Of a stretch of 52,172 nucleotides of DNA, positions 1 to 7,810 are shown in pieces. The position numbers were made by a program, and so were the translations under genes. Positions within the stretch are counted from its first letter, which is position 1. Each line of letters begins with the position of its first letter. The notes beneath the pieces are model-generated. The model ran no database searches. It saw only the letters and a program-made list of their open reading frames with translations, and was not told where the DNA came from. The stretch is from positions 1-52,172 of the forward strand of contig JAHILT010000038.1 in NCBI GenBank assembly GCA_018896875.1, read 5' to 3'. Source of the DNA: Patescibacteria group bacterium (GTDB lineage: Bacteria > Patescibacteriota > Minisyncoccia > UBA6257 > 02-FULL-45-10c).

Positions 1-90
1 AAGGAGGGAATAAGAAAAATTTGCTAAAATGGATTTTTTATAGTAATATAATCACCAGTTATTTTAAAAATTCAATACAGGAGGTAATGA
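1..90 (+). promoter_or_regulatory. Upstream region of the first ORF: -10-like box and strong Shine-Dalgarno
   Basis: The window opens inside a copy of the AAGGAGGGAATAAG repeat, which recurs near 760 and 26820. A TATAAT box lies at about 47-52 with no convincing -35. A strong AGGAGGT ribosome binding site sits just before the ATG at 91. Strong Shine-Dalgarno sites are unusual in this window, where many housekeeping genes look leaderless. Confidence 0.5.
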
Positions 91-603
91 ATGAAAAAAA
101 CAAAAAGGAAAATAGTAGTAGATGGTAATGAGATGTATGTTGATTTCTCAGACGTAGAACAAGTCATCAAACAACTTGAAAAAGAATACAATCCAAATTA
201 TCGGAGGACAAAAAAAGAAATCAGTATTTTTATTCAACGATTAAAAAATGTTTGGATTGGCAAATCTCATTTGTCATTTGCACAATTAATTGGCTTCGCT
301 ATAATCGGATATGGATTCCATTCTTTCAAAAAAGACTTTGAAACAATTGCAGAGATAGAACGTCTTTACAGCAAAAATTACGCTTCTAGACTTTTGGAAA
401 TCCAAAAAATGTTCGGCTATAATAATCCAAATACCAAGAGAAGACGCTGTCAAATAGATCTTTTTCTTGGACGCCTTAAAAAAAATTGGAAAAACAATCC
501 TCATACATCTTTTGCGGAATTAATCGGACAAATAACCACAGGAAGAACCTTTTATCGTTTTAAAAAAGACGAAGATATGATAAAAAGCATTGAGAGTATA
601 TAA
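91..603 (+). CDS. Hypothetical protein with an internal domain duplication
   Basis: A 170-residue soluble, basic protein that I do not recognise. It carries two similar copies of about 45 residues: residues ~45-90 and ~125-168 share the pattern (I/L)F..RLK..W...SFA(Q/E)LIG...F..FKKD. Each copy is preceded by a Lys/Arg-rich stretch (RRTKKEIS and TKRRRCQID), so each unit looks like a small helical, possibly nucleic-acid-binding module. There is no signal peptide or membrane segment. The start is fixed by the AGGAGGT site 5 nt upstream, and the gene ends in a strong terminator. It stands alone between repeats, which suggests an accessory gene. Confidence 0.7.
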   Translation: MKKTKRKIVVDGNEMYVDFSDVEQVIKQLEKEYNPNYRRTKKEISIFIQRLKNVWIGKSHLSFAQLIGFAIIGYGFHSFKKDFETIAEIERLYSKNYASRLLEIQKMFGYNNPNTKRRRCQIDLFLGRLKKNWKNNPHTSFAELIGQITTGRTFYRFKKDEDMIKSIESI

Positions 604-611
604 AATCTTTT

Positions 612-645
612 ACCCCCACACCTATGCATAGGTGTGGGGGTTTAT
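612..645 (+). terminator. Intrinsic terminator, 28-nt perfect palindrome
   Basis: CCCCCACACCTAT and its perfect complement form a 14-bp stem with no real loop, followed by TTTATTTT. It ends the 91-603 gene. The same palindrome reappears with an expanded loop at 19030-19096. Confidence 0.85.
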
Positions 646-737
646 TTTAGGGCTCGTAATGATTAGTAGACAGTATTCCACCAAAACCTTCGAGGATTTT
701 GTTGAATATAAAGTAATGATTGAAAAACAAAATTAAT

Positions 738-771
738 CCACCCTAACCCTCCTTTAAAAGGAGGGAATAAG
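738..771. repeat. Interspersed palindromic repeat CCCTCCTTTAAAAGGAGGG
   Basis: A short palindrome with the tail AATAAG. Related copies occur at 1-16, about 7670-7700 and twice at about 26750-26830. Such pyrimidine/purine palindromes are familiar intergenic repeats in Patescibacteria genomes. Confidence 0.7.
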
Positions 772-772
772 A

Positions 773-821
773 CTAGTGCCTAATGCCTAGTGCCTAATGC
801 CTAGTGCCTAGTGCCTAGTGC
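773..821 (+). repeat. Seven-unit heptanucleotide tandem repeat upstream of ftsK
   Basis: Seven consecutive 7-bp units, five CTAGTGC and two CTAATGC, run without interruption and end 11 bp before the ftsK -10 box. The tract therefore occupies the place where a -35 element would lie. Confidence 0.9.
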
Positions 822-831
822 TTATTCATTG

Positions 832-837
832 TATAAT
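832..837 (+). promoter_or_regulatory. ftsK -10 box, leaderless arrangement
   Basis: A perfect TATAAT ends 7 nt before the ATG at 845, so transcription would be expected to start on or next to the start codon. No Shine-Dalgarno sequence fits in between. The -35 region is replaced by the heptanucleotide repeat. Confidence 0.6.
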
Positions 838-844
838 AGAACCA

Positions 845-3034
845 ATGGCAAAAAGAAAAAATAAAAATCAAAATCACGGCGAAGGCGGAGGGCTAGGAAT
901 ATTCAAAAAAATAAGTTCTCTAAGATCGCAAATAAATCCAGAAACAGAAAAAAGTATAATCGCAATATTTTTTATTTGTTTCGCTGTAATTTTAATTTTA
1001 GCTAGCGTTCAAAAAGCTGGACCAGCGGGAGAATTTATATTCTTACAACTCACCTTGCTATTTGGCTTAGGATATTATTTATTCCCTTTTATTATGTTAA
1101 TAATGGCTGGCGATTTCCTTGTCGGCGAAGATGAAAAATACAGAGATTTACCTATCAGACTTTTCGGAGCATTGTTTTTTATAATGAGCGGACTTGGATT
1201 AATTGATGTAATTTGTGACGAAAAAGGAGGACTGGTGGGACAATGGATGGGAGCCATTCAAGTACCCTTCGGATATATTGCTTCAATAATTATAATTTGC
1301 ACCGCAATTCTCGCCTCGCTCCTTTTGGCTTTAAATATTCCGCTAAAAATAAAGCTTAAAAATGAAGATAAAGGGGAAGAGGAAGGGATAAAAAATAAGC
1401 CTATTGAAGATTTTAAAATCACAGGATTAGAAAATTCTGAAGAAACGCTAATTAAGGAAAAGCTTATCGAGAAAAATGAAAAAGACAAAAATAGCGAAAA
1501 GGAAACAAAGGACAAAGACGAAAAATATAAAAACACCGAGACAAAAACTAGAAAACCTTTTTTTATGCCAAAAAAAGGATCTCCCGAAGAAGATTTTTTG
1601 AAACCACAAATCAACACGGAATCAAGCGGAATGAATTATACGCCTCCACCTCTAAATCTTCTTAAATCTCAAGTAGAAAAACCTACCCCTGGAGATTTGC
1701 GCGCGAACGCTAATATAATAAAAAGGACTTTGGATAGTTTCGGCATTCCTATAGAAATGGGAGAAATCAGTATCGGCCCTAAAGTTACCAGATATTCATT
1801 AAAACCAGCTGAAGGTATTAAATTAAGCAGAATAACGGCATTAAACCAAGACCTTGCTTTAGCATTAGCGGCCCATCCTATAAGAATGGAAGCTCCTATT
1901 CCTGGAAAATCATTAGTTGGTATTGAAGTACCAAATAAATCGGCGGCTATAGTACGTTTAGGAAGCCTAATAACTTCTCCAGAATTTATAAACTCTGAAT
2001 CGCTAGGTTTTATTTTAGGACGAGATGTCACTGGAAAATTAATAACTGGAAACTTAGCAAAAATGCCTCATCTTCTTATTGCCGGAAGTACTGGATCGGG
2101 AAAATCTGTAGCTATTCATGCATTATTAGTATCCTTATTGTATAAAAATTCTCCAGAAACCTTAAAACTTATTTTAATTGACCCCAAGAGAGTTGAGCTT
2201 ACTATTTATGACGATATTCCCCACTTAATATCTCCTGTTATAACAGAAGGCAAAAAAGCGTTAGGTGTATTTCGTTGGGCTATTTCTGAAATGGAAAGAA
2301 GATATGAACAATTGCAAGACGCTGGAGTTCGAGATATGGAAAGCTATAATAAAAAACATAATGAAGAAAAACTTCCTTATATAGTAATAGTTGTTGATGA
2401 ATTAGCAGACCTTATGACCGCTTACGGAAGAGATATTGAAAGTTCCGTTGTAAGATTAGCCCAAATGGCTCGTGCTACAGGAATTCATTTAGTGCTTTCT
2501 ACCCAAAGACCATCGGTTGAAGTTATTACTGGACTTATTAAGGCCAACATTTCAGCGCGTATTGCCCTAAAAGTAGCAAGCCAAGTAGATTCCCGAACAA
2601 TTTTAGATATAGCTGGCGCAGAAAAATTACTTGGTGGAGGAGATATGCTCTTTACTACTTCTGAATTAAGCAAGCCGAAAAGAATTCAAGGTGCTTTTAT
2701 AAGCGAGGAAGAACTGCATGCTATAACAAGTTTTATAAAAGAACGAAACGAAGGAGATGAAGATTCAGAAACATCACTTAGTTTTAATCCAGAAAATATA
2801 AGGAAAGATATAAACGATATAAATTTTGATGAATTTGAGAAAGAAGATGACGATGAACTTTTTGATGAAGCTGTTAAAATCGTACGCGAAGCAAAAAAAG
2901 CCTCAACATCATTTCTTCAACGTAAACTAGCCATCGGCTACGCTCGCGCAGCGCGATTAATAGATATGATGGAAGAAAGAGGAATCGTAGGCCCAGGAGA
3001 AGGAGCAAAAGCGAGAATAGTAATTAGCGACTAG
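845..3034 (+). CDS. ftsK: DNA translocase FtsK/SpoIIIE
   Basis: A septal dsDNA translocase that clears chromosomal DNA from the closing division septum. The N-terminal ~150 residues hold about four hydrophobic membrane segments. A highly charged Lys/Glu linker follows (about residues 170-245), then the alpha/beta motor with Walker A GSTGSGKS near residue 415 and Walker B-like VVDELADLM. The C-terminal gamma winged helix (TSFLQRKLAIGYARAARLID) normally recognises KOPS/SRS sites. At 729 residues it is short for the family but complete. I start at the ATG at 845, directly after the -10 box, rather than the ORF-track ATG at 818, which would place the -10 inside the gene. The HTH membrane protein follows after 37 nt. 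Confidence 0.95.
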   Translation: MAKRKNKNQNHGEGGGLGIFKKISSLRSQINPETEKSIIAIFFICFAVILILASVQKAGPAGEFIFLQLTLLFGLGYYLFPFIMLIMAGDFLVGEDEKYRDLPIRLFGALFFIMSGLGLIDVICDEKGGLVGQWMGAIQVPFGYIASIIIICTAILASLLLALNIPLKIKLKNEDKGEEEGIKNKPIEDFKITGLENSEETLIKEKLIEKNEKDKNSEKETKDKDEKYKNTETKTRKPFFMPKKGSPEEDFLKPQINTESSGMNYTPPPLNLLKSQVEKPTPGDLRANANIIKRTLDSFGIPIEMGEISIGPKVTRYSLKPAEGIKLSRITALNQDLALALAAHPIRMEAPIPGKSLVGIEVPNKSAAIVRLGSLITSPEFINSESLGFILGRDVTGKLITGNLAKMPHLLIAGSTGSGKSVAIHALLVSLLYKNSPETLKLILIDPKRVELTIYDDIPHLISPVITEGKKALGVFRWAISEMERRYEQLQDAGVRDMESYNKKHNEEKLPYIVIVVDELADLMTAYGRDIESSVVRLAQMARATGIHLVLSTQRPSVEVITGLIKANISARIALKVASQVDSRTILDIAGAEKLLGGGDMLFTTSELSKPKRIQGAFISEEELHAITSFIKERNEGDEDSETSLSFNPENIRKDINDINFDEFEKEDDDELFDEAVKIVREAKKASTSFLQRKLAIGYARAARLIDMMEERGIVGPGEGAKARIVISD

Positions 3035-3071
3035 GAACTAGGAATTAAAAATTAAGATTAAAGATTACATT

Positions 3072-3731
3072 ATGGATAAAGAAAATCTACAAACAATATT
3101 TGAAGAAGCGCTAAAGGAAAAGGATCTAACTTATAAAAAGCTGTCTATTTTAACGTCTGTTCCTGAAAAATTCATCATAGCGTTAAAAAATATGGAGACC
3201 CATAAACTTCCAGCTACGCCTTATATTCGCGGATATTTAGAAAAAATATGCGAAGTTTTAGATCTTAATCTTCAAGATATATGGACAGTATATAAAGAAG
3301 GAATTGAACATAAAAGCTCTGGATCTTTTGATAAACTTCCAACCAATCGTTTTGTCATACAAAAATTAAATAAAAAAACAGTTATTTCTTTTCTTACCGC
3401 AATTATTATTATAATATTCTTTGCTTCAAATTTTAATAATTTTTTCAGCAAACCATATCTGAAAATAACCAATCCAAAAGATTCATTAATGGTAGTTTCA
3501 GAGCCCTTAATTAATCTAACTGGTCAAATAAGATCTGTAGATAAATTAACTATTAATGGCGAAGAGGTAGTTGCTAATCCTGCCGGGGATTTTGAATTAG
3601 CTTATGAATTACAACTAGGATTAAACACTATTGAATTCAAAGTTAAAAAAATACTAGGTAAAGAAAATTCTCAAATAAAACAAATAATTTTTGAAGAACC
3701 AGAAAAACTAATTGACGTGCAAACTTTTTAA
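3072..3731 (+). CDS. RodZ-like helix-turn-helix membrane protein
   Basis: A 219-residue protein. Residues ~1-80 form a Cro/C1-type HTH_25 domain (LTYKKLSILTSVPEKFI..., PYIRGYLEKICEVLDL), as in the cytoskeletal/division protein RodZ. A single membrane segment follows at about residues 98-120, then an exported Ig-like domain of ~80 residues (PYLKITNPKDSLMVVSEPLINLTGQI). The architecture fits RodZ-family proteins that link cytoskeleton to cell wall synthesis, though no mreB is visible here. It probably shares a transcript with ftsK and ends in a clear terminator. The family call is good; the role is inferred. Confidence 0.8.
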   Translation: MDKENLQTIFEEALKEKDLTYKKLSILTSVPEKFIIALKNMETHKLPATPYIRGYLEKICEVLDLNLQDIWTVYKEGIEHKSSGSFDKLPTNRFVIQKLNKKTVISFLTAIIIIIFFASNFNNFFSKPYLKITNPKDSLMVVSEPLINLTGQIRSVDKLTINGEEVVANPAGDFELAYELQLGLNTIEFKVKKILGKENSQIKQIIFEEPEKLIDVQTF

Positions 3732-3742
3732 AAAATAGTTAT

Positions 3743-3773
3743 AAACAGCTCTGTGAATATGAGCTGTTTTTTT
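3743..3773 (+). terminator. Intrinsic terminator after the RodZ-like gene
   Basis: AAACAGCTC pairs with GAGCTGTTT around a 9-nt loop, followed by a T tract. Confidence 0.9.
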
Positions 3774-3859
3774 ATATTCATTTTTAAAGTAAAATAACGT
3801 ATACGAATTATTGACCAACGACCAACAACTAACGACGAAGAAAGAGAGAAAGAGAAATA

Positions 3860-4927
3860 ATGAATATAAAAATAAAATTAAAAATGAACAAGAAAAATAT
3901 TAAAAAACCCTCTGACGCCAAGACTATGACGGGCAAGGAAAATAAACAAAATGACTCCGAAAAAGATATAGAAAATCTATTAAAAACGCTACAAGATAAA
4001 TTTGGAGAAGGATCAGTGATGAAATTGGGAGACGTAAAAAAAATTAATGTTGATGTAATTTCTACTGGGTCTTTTTCTCTTGACTTAGCTCTCGGAGTAG
4101 GCGGACTTCCCAAGGGAAGAATTATAGAAATATTTGGACCAGAAAGCAGCGGAAAAACAACGCTAGCATTAAACATTATTGCTCAAGCTCAGAAAAAAAA
4201 CGGAAGAGCCGCTTTTATAGATGCTGAACACGCAATGGATCCTAGTTATGCATCTAAGCTAGGAGTAAAAGTAAAAGACCTTTTGCTTTCCCAGCCAGAC
4301 AGCGGAGAAGATGCGCTAAATATTTTAGAAAGTCTTGTGCGTTCTAATATTATTGATGTAATTGTAGTAGATTCTGTAGCAGCGTTAACCCCGCAAGCGG
4401 AAATTGACGGGGAAATGGGAAAACAATTTATGGGTCTTCAAGCCAGAATGATGTCTCAAGCATTAAGAAAACTTACGGCTATCGCTGCTAAATCAAAAAC
4501 AATGATAATTTTCATAAATCAACTTCGTGAAAAAATAGGAGTAATGTTTGGCAGTCCAGAAACTACTCCAGGAGGACGTGCTTTAAAATTTTATTCATCG
4601 GTTCGTATAGATATAAGACGAATAGCAAAAGTTAAACAAGGAGAAAAAATAGTAGGAAATCGCGTAAAAGCTAAGGTAGCAAAAAATAAAGTAGCATCGC
4701 CTTTCAAAGAAGCTTTGTTTGATATTATGTTTGGTGAAGGAATTTGCTATGAAGGAGATGTTTTGAATGCTGCTATAGCTCATGGAGTTGTTACGAAATC
4801 TGGAGCTACATACACTATGGAAGGAGAAAAAATAGGCGTAGGATTTAATAAAGTAGTGGAAATATTAAAAGAAGACAAAAAAATATTGGATAGTATAAAG
4901 AAAAAAACCGAAGCTGTTGTTGAGTAA
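3860..4927 (+). CDS. recA: Recombinase RecA
   Basis: The ATP-dependent strand-exchange protein of homologous recombination and SOS induction. Walker A GPESSGKT is at residues ~93-100, with the conserved EHAMDP and DSVAALTP blocks and the loop L2 segment [27 protein letters not shown] intact. At 355 residues it is full length. The N-terminus carries about 25 extra Lys-rich residues before the usual start, and an internal ATG at 3884 is an alternative. A purine-rich GAGAAAGAGAAATA precedes the chosen ATG and could act as a weak ribosome binding site. The gene converges on yvcK, and a structured repeat lies between the two. Confidence 0.97.
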   Translation: MNIKIKLKMNKKNIKKPSDAKTMTGKENKQNDSEKDIENLLKTLQDKFGEGSVMKLGDVKKINVDVISTGSFSLDLALGVGGLPKGRIIEIFGPESSGKTTLALNIIAQAQKKNGRAAFIDAEHAMDPSYASKLGVKVKDLLLSQPDSGEDALNILESLVRSNIIDVIVVDSVAALTPQAEIDGEMGKQFMGLQARMMSQALRKLTAIAAKSKTMIIFINQLREKIGVMFGSPETTPGGRALKFYSSVRIDIRRIAKVKQGEKIVGNRVKAKVAKNKVASPFKEALFDIMFGEGICYEGDVLNAAIAHGVVTKSGATYTMEGEKIGVGFNKVVEILKEDKKILDSIKKKTEAVVE

Positions 4928-4943
4928 AATATATTATTGAAAT

Positions 4944-5055
4944 ACTTCGCCAATTGTTTTTGAGGAACATCTCGGAAGTGCTCTTGCACTGAGAGCGAAG
5001 CAAATTTTTACGTTAGTAAAAATTATGCTGTTTTTGAGAAAATAATTGGCGAAGT
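4944..5055. repeat. Structured 3'-end element, copy 1 (recA/yvcK intergenic)
   Basis: A ~112-nt element bounded by the arms ACTTCGCCAATT and AATTGGCGAAGT. Inside are the conserved GAGGAACATCTCGG, a hairpin AGTGC-TCTT-GCACT, the constant GAGAGCGAAGCAAATTTT, and a second hairpin TTTTTAC/GTAAAAA flanked by AGCA/TGCT. Copies 2 (28604-28741) and 3 (46641-46754) keep the core words while stems change in a paired way. It lies between convergent genes, so the functional strand is uncertain. Confidence 0.85.
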
Positions 5056-5098
5056 AATTAGAAACAAATCACGCCAAATAACATAACAAATCTACGGA

Positions 5099-6070
5099 TT
5101 AAACCAACATTTTAATTAATCTTCCTAGTTTATTAGAATCATGACGAATAAATTTTCCTGGTCTTAAAAGGTCTGTTTTAATAATTGAAATGTCTTTGTT
5201 TATTTTTTCTAAATTAAAATCTGGCTCTACAAAGTCAGAGTTCTTTTTTATATAGACTGCCCTCTTCTTAAACGATGGTTTTTTATTATTTACTATCGCA
5301 TAGTCCAAAACTCCTTTTCCTAAATAAGAAATAATAGTTTTAATAAAATCGGATGCTTGAAAGTTATTTGTTTCACCAAATTTAGTCATAATATTACTAA
5401 AATAAATAATTTTAGCCTTAGTTTTTTTAAGCGCTTGTTTGGTGCCACCAACTAAAATATTTGGAATAATACTAGTATATAAATCTCCTGGTCCTATAAT
5501 AACCACATCGGCTGATAAAATTGCTTTTTTCGCATTAGAATTTATTTTAGCTTTAGGCTCAAGCCAAACTTTTTTTATTTTAATATTCCCTTCGTGTTTA
5601 GGAATATCAATATTGTTTTCTCCTTTTATAATTTGCCCATTTCCTAATTCAGCAATTAACCTAGTATCGCCCAAAGTAATTGGAATAACTTTCCCCTCTA
5701 TAGAAAGAATTTTCCCTGCCTCATTAATAGCCTTTTCAAAATCCTTAGTAATACGCTCTAATGCTGTTATTAATAAATTTCCAAAACTATGCCCAGTTAA
5801 CCCAATCCCTTGTTTAAATCTGTAAGAAAAAAGTTTAGACAACATTTCATTATTTGAACCAGAAAGAGCTATTAAAGCTCTGCGAATATCGCCTGGGGGT
5901 AAAATACCAAAATTCTCACGCAAAATACCCGTAGAACCACCATCGTCAGCCATAGTAACGATAGCTGTTAAATTATTAAAATAAGGTCTAAGACTAGTTA
6001 ATGTAGTAAAAACACCAGTACCTCCACCTATCACAACTATTTTTTTTCTTGATTTTTTTATACTACTCAT
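5099..6070 (-). CDS. YvcK/CofD-like gluconeogenesis factor
   Basis: A 323-residue member of the YvcK/CofD-like family, Rossmann-type proteins that bind UDP-sugars. In Bacillus YvcK is needed for growth on gluconeogenic carbon and for cell shape. Visible hallmarks are the N-terminal VVIGGGTGVFTTLTSLRPY, the MADDGGSTGILRE block, LPPGDIRRALIALS, TGHSFGNLLI and the later GPGDLYTSIIPNILV. Length is normal. The ATG at 6070 starts MSSIKKSRKK. It is transcribed towards recA, away from the hypothetical gene at 6298. Confidence 0.93.
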   Translation of the reverse strand: MSSIKKSRKKIVVIGGGTGVFTTLTSLRPYFNNLTAIVTMADDGGSTGILRENFGILPPGDIRRALIALSGSNNEMLSKLFSYRFKQGIGLTGHSFGNLLITALERITKDFEKAINEAGKILSIEGKVIPITLGDTRLIAELGNGQIIKGENNIDIPKHEGNIKIKKVWLEPKAKINSNAKKAILSADVVIIGPGDLYTSIIPNILVGGTKQALKKTKAKIIYFSNIMTKFGETNNFQASDFIKTIISYLGKGVLDYAIVNNKKPSFKKRAVYIKKNSDFVEPDFNLEKINKDISIIKTDLLRPGKFIRHDSNKLGRLIKMLV

Positions 6071-6162
6071 AATAAAAACTAAAAGATGTTTATTTAGAAG
6101 CTATTAATATAAAACTAACAAAAAAATAAAAAGTTTTATAATATGATATATAATAAACTTAT

Positions 6163-6300
6163 ATGAATCCCACACATAACAAAAATCAATTTTTGATTTT
6201 GTGTAGGAATATCATATAATTTAAGATTATTTATAAATATTAATAAAACAACAAAGCCAAAGAAAACTTTTGCTTTCTAGTTTTTGTTATGTGTGGGATG
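6163..6300 (+). repeat. Start-codon-closing inverted repeat, copy A
   Basis: ATCCCACACATAACAAAAA at 6167-6185 is perfectly complementary to 6281-6299, giving a 19-bp helix around ~95 nt. The right arm ends on the ATG (6298-6300) of the next gene. A TATAAT at 6149-6154 would start the transcript at about 6161-6163, just before the left arm. A mini-ORF of 18 codons begins there at 6163 (MNPTHN...). A small inner hairpin precedes the right arm. Related copies are at 23341 and 36585. Confidence 0.85.
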
Positions 6301-6717
6301 AAAATAAGAATTAAAAAAATAAATCCCACACATAATAATTTATGTGGTGGGATAAATACTTCTTATAAAAATTTTATGCGGATTTGTGGTTATATAGAAA
6401 TATTTAATCCTCATAAAAACAACGACGTAAGTTATGCGCGCTCATTTGATTCTGGACATTTTTATCCTCGCTTTCATATTTATATTCAAGACCTGCCAAC
6501 CCAAGAAACCGAAATAAACTTACACTTAGATATGAAAAAGGCAAGCTATGAAGGGGTATCTGCTCATAGTGGAGAATACGATGGAGAATTAGTTTCACGA
6601 GAAGCCAAAAGAATAAAAAATATCTCTGACAAATTCAGTTTAGAAAAAACTGTCCAACATCAACCTTTAGGATTTAAAAAGAAAACATCTTTTTGGAGAA
6701 AAATATTTGGTTTTTAA
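6298..6717 (+). CDS. Conserved hypothetical protein
   Basis: A 139-residue soluble protein without a recognised domain. The second half contains RFHIYIQDLP, INLHLDMKKASYEG and AHSGEYDGELV...EAKRI. This pattern is familiar to me only as a hypothetical protein of Patescibacteria. I start at the ATG at 6298, the end of the upstream inverted repeat, rather than at 6289 inside the arm. Codons ~10-18 contain a second mini-hairpin (6323-6353) with the same CCCACACATAA word, so the peptide there reads NPTHNN. A bidirectional terminator follows. Confidence 0.65.
   Translation: MKIRIKKINPTHNNLCGGINTSYKNFMRICGYIEIFNPHKNNDVSYARSFDSGHFYPRFHIYIQDLPTQETEINLHLDMKKASYEGVSAHSGEYDGELVSREAKRIKNISDKFSLEKTVQHQPLGFKKKTSFWRKIFGF
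6323..6353 (+). repeat. Small hairpin version of the CCCACACATAA repeat inside a coding region
   Basis: ATCCCACACATAA and TTATGTGGTGGGAT pair around TAAT with one bulged G. It lies 22 nt inside the 6298 gene and repeats the arm sequence of copy A. Confidence 0.75.
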
Positions 6718-6742
6718 AATTAGTAAATTCACTATAAAAAAG

Positions 6743-6775
6743 AAGGCCCTTCGATTTAAATCGAAGGGCCTTTTA
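6743..6775. terminator. Bidirectional terminator, 30-nt perfect palindrome
   Basis: AAGGCCCTTCGATTT joined to its exact complement, with a T/A tract on each side. It separates the convergent 6298 gene and the CPBP protease gene. Confidence 0.9.
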
Positions 6776-6789
6776 ATTAAAAGAGCTTT

Positions 6790-7362
6790 TTAATTAATCC
6801 CTCTCAACACTATTGGCATGCCGAACATTAACATAAAATTCCACAAGCTATGAGTTAAAACTGCAGACCAATACCCACTTTTAATCATAACCCATGCAAA
6901 AAACATTCCGAAGACTCCTTGAATCATAATATTTATTACGCTTCCATGGAGCAGTCCAAAAACTATAGAGCTTCCAATCAGCACTGGAAATAAACATATA
7001 GTTCTTGGAAGATAACCGGATGTTTTTTGCGTGGCCGTAAATTCCAAAGCACGAGCTACCCCAAATGGACCAAACCTAAAAACTGCTTCTTCCCATAATG
7101 GAGCAAATATACAAGTAAAGAAAAAAGCCTTATAGGCGTTCGTCATCATACCCGGTGATATTTTGGCATAGACATCCATCTGGGCCGTAAGTAAAGAACG
7201 CACCCCATTTATGTCCATCTTAGCCACGACATTAAGAAAAACCATCACAACCATCGTCCAAATTAAAGTTATGACAAAAGCTGTAAATACATTTTTCAAA
7301 TTGCCTAATAAGGAATGTTCATGCTTTCCATATTCTAAAAAACTATCTAACCCGATTTTCAT
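6790..7362 (-). CDS. CPBP family intramembrane protease
   Basis: A multi-pass membrane protein of the CAAX-prenyl/Abi (CPBP) metalloprotease family. The diagnostic motifs are present: WEEAVFRFG (EExxxR), FGLLHGS and the final HSLWNFM. The hydrophobic segments are consistent with 5-6 membrane passes in ~190 residues, typical of the family. The ORF track begins at a GTG (7368), but AAAGGAGGT lies 8 nt before the in-frame ATG at 7362, so I use that start. Substrate unknown; bacterial members serve in peptide maturation, bacteriocin immunity and sigma control. Confidence 0.85.
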   Translation of the reverse strand: MKIGLDSFLEYGKHEHSLLGNLKNVFTAFVITLIWTMVVMVFLNVVAKMDINGVRSLLTAQMDVYAKISPGMMTNAYKAFFFTCIFAPLWEEAVFRFGPFGVARALEFTATQKTSGYLPRTICLFPVLIGSSIVFGLLHGSVINIMIQGVFGMFFAWVMIKSGYWSAVLTHSLWNFMLMFGMPIVLRGIN

Positions 7363-7539
7363 ATTCACTACCTCCTTTCAACTTTATTTTATCCCGCAAA
7401 ATGCGAAATTTATTATCAATGCTTCTATAATTAATTAAACTCCACTTTAATAATAATTTCAAATGCAATATTTAAAACACAGAATAATAAAAAACTGCCC
7501 AGAAAAAACCATCATGAAATAATAGTTTTTAATATAATG

Positions 7540-7611
7540 GGTGCCCAACGGGAATCGAACCCGTGCCACTTCTGCCACAGAGAAGAGTTCTACCATTGAA
7601 CTATGGGCACC
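7540..7611 (-). tRNA. tRNA-His (GTG)
   Basis: A full cloverleaf on the minus strand: acceptor GTGCCCA/TGGGCAC with an extra encoded G at position -1, anticodon stem CTTCT/AGAAG enclosing CTGTGGC, anticodon GTG, and T arm GGGTTCGATTCCC. The G-1 and discriminator C are the identity elements of tRNA-His. The 64-residue ORF drawn over it is spurious. CCA is not encoded. Confidence 0.95.
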
Positions 7612-7780
7612 ATGTAAAATAACTAATAACCAACGACGAACAACTAATAACAAAGAAAGAGGAGAAAATCTCCCCTAGCCCCTCCTAAAGGAGGGGATAA
7701 GAAAGACTGATGTCTAATATCTAGTTATTTAATCTTTATAAATAATACCAAAGAAAATAGTTTTTACAAACAAAAATAGA

Positions 7781-7810
7781 AAAACCCTCCGACTTAAGTC
7801 GGAGGGTTTT
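7781..7810. terminator. Terminator palindrome overlapping the end of the 7794-8288 gene
   Basis: AAAACCCTCCGACTTAAGTCGGAGGGTTTT is a perfect palindrome with A/T tails on both sides. The TAA stop of the minus-strand gene sits at its centre, so coding sequence forms half of the stem. Confidence 0.85.

Noticed and set aside
773-821. CRISPR-like array
   Set aside because: It is a 7-bp tandem repeat without spacers. No CRISPR repeats or cas genes were seen anywhere in the window.
818-844. N-terminal extension of FtsK from the ATG at 818
   Set aside because: The TATAAT box at 832-837 lies inside this extension and the extra residues (MLIHCIIEP) do not resemble FtsK.
7459-7653. 64-residue minus-strand ORF at 7459-7653
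   Set aside because: It is read through tRNA-His and contains no protein-like pattern.
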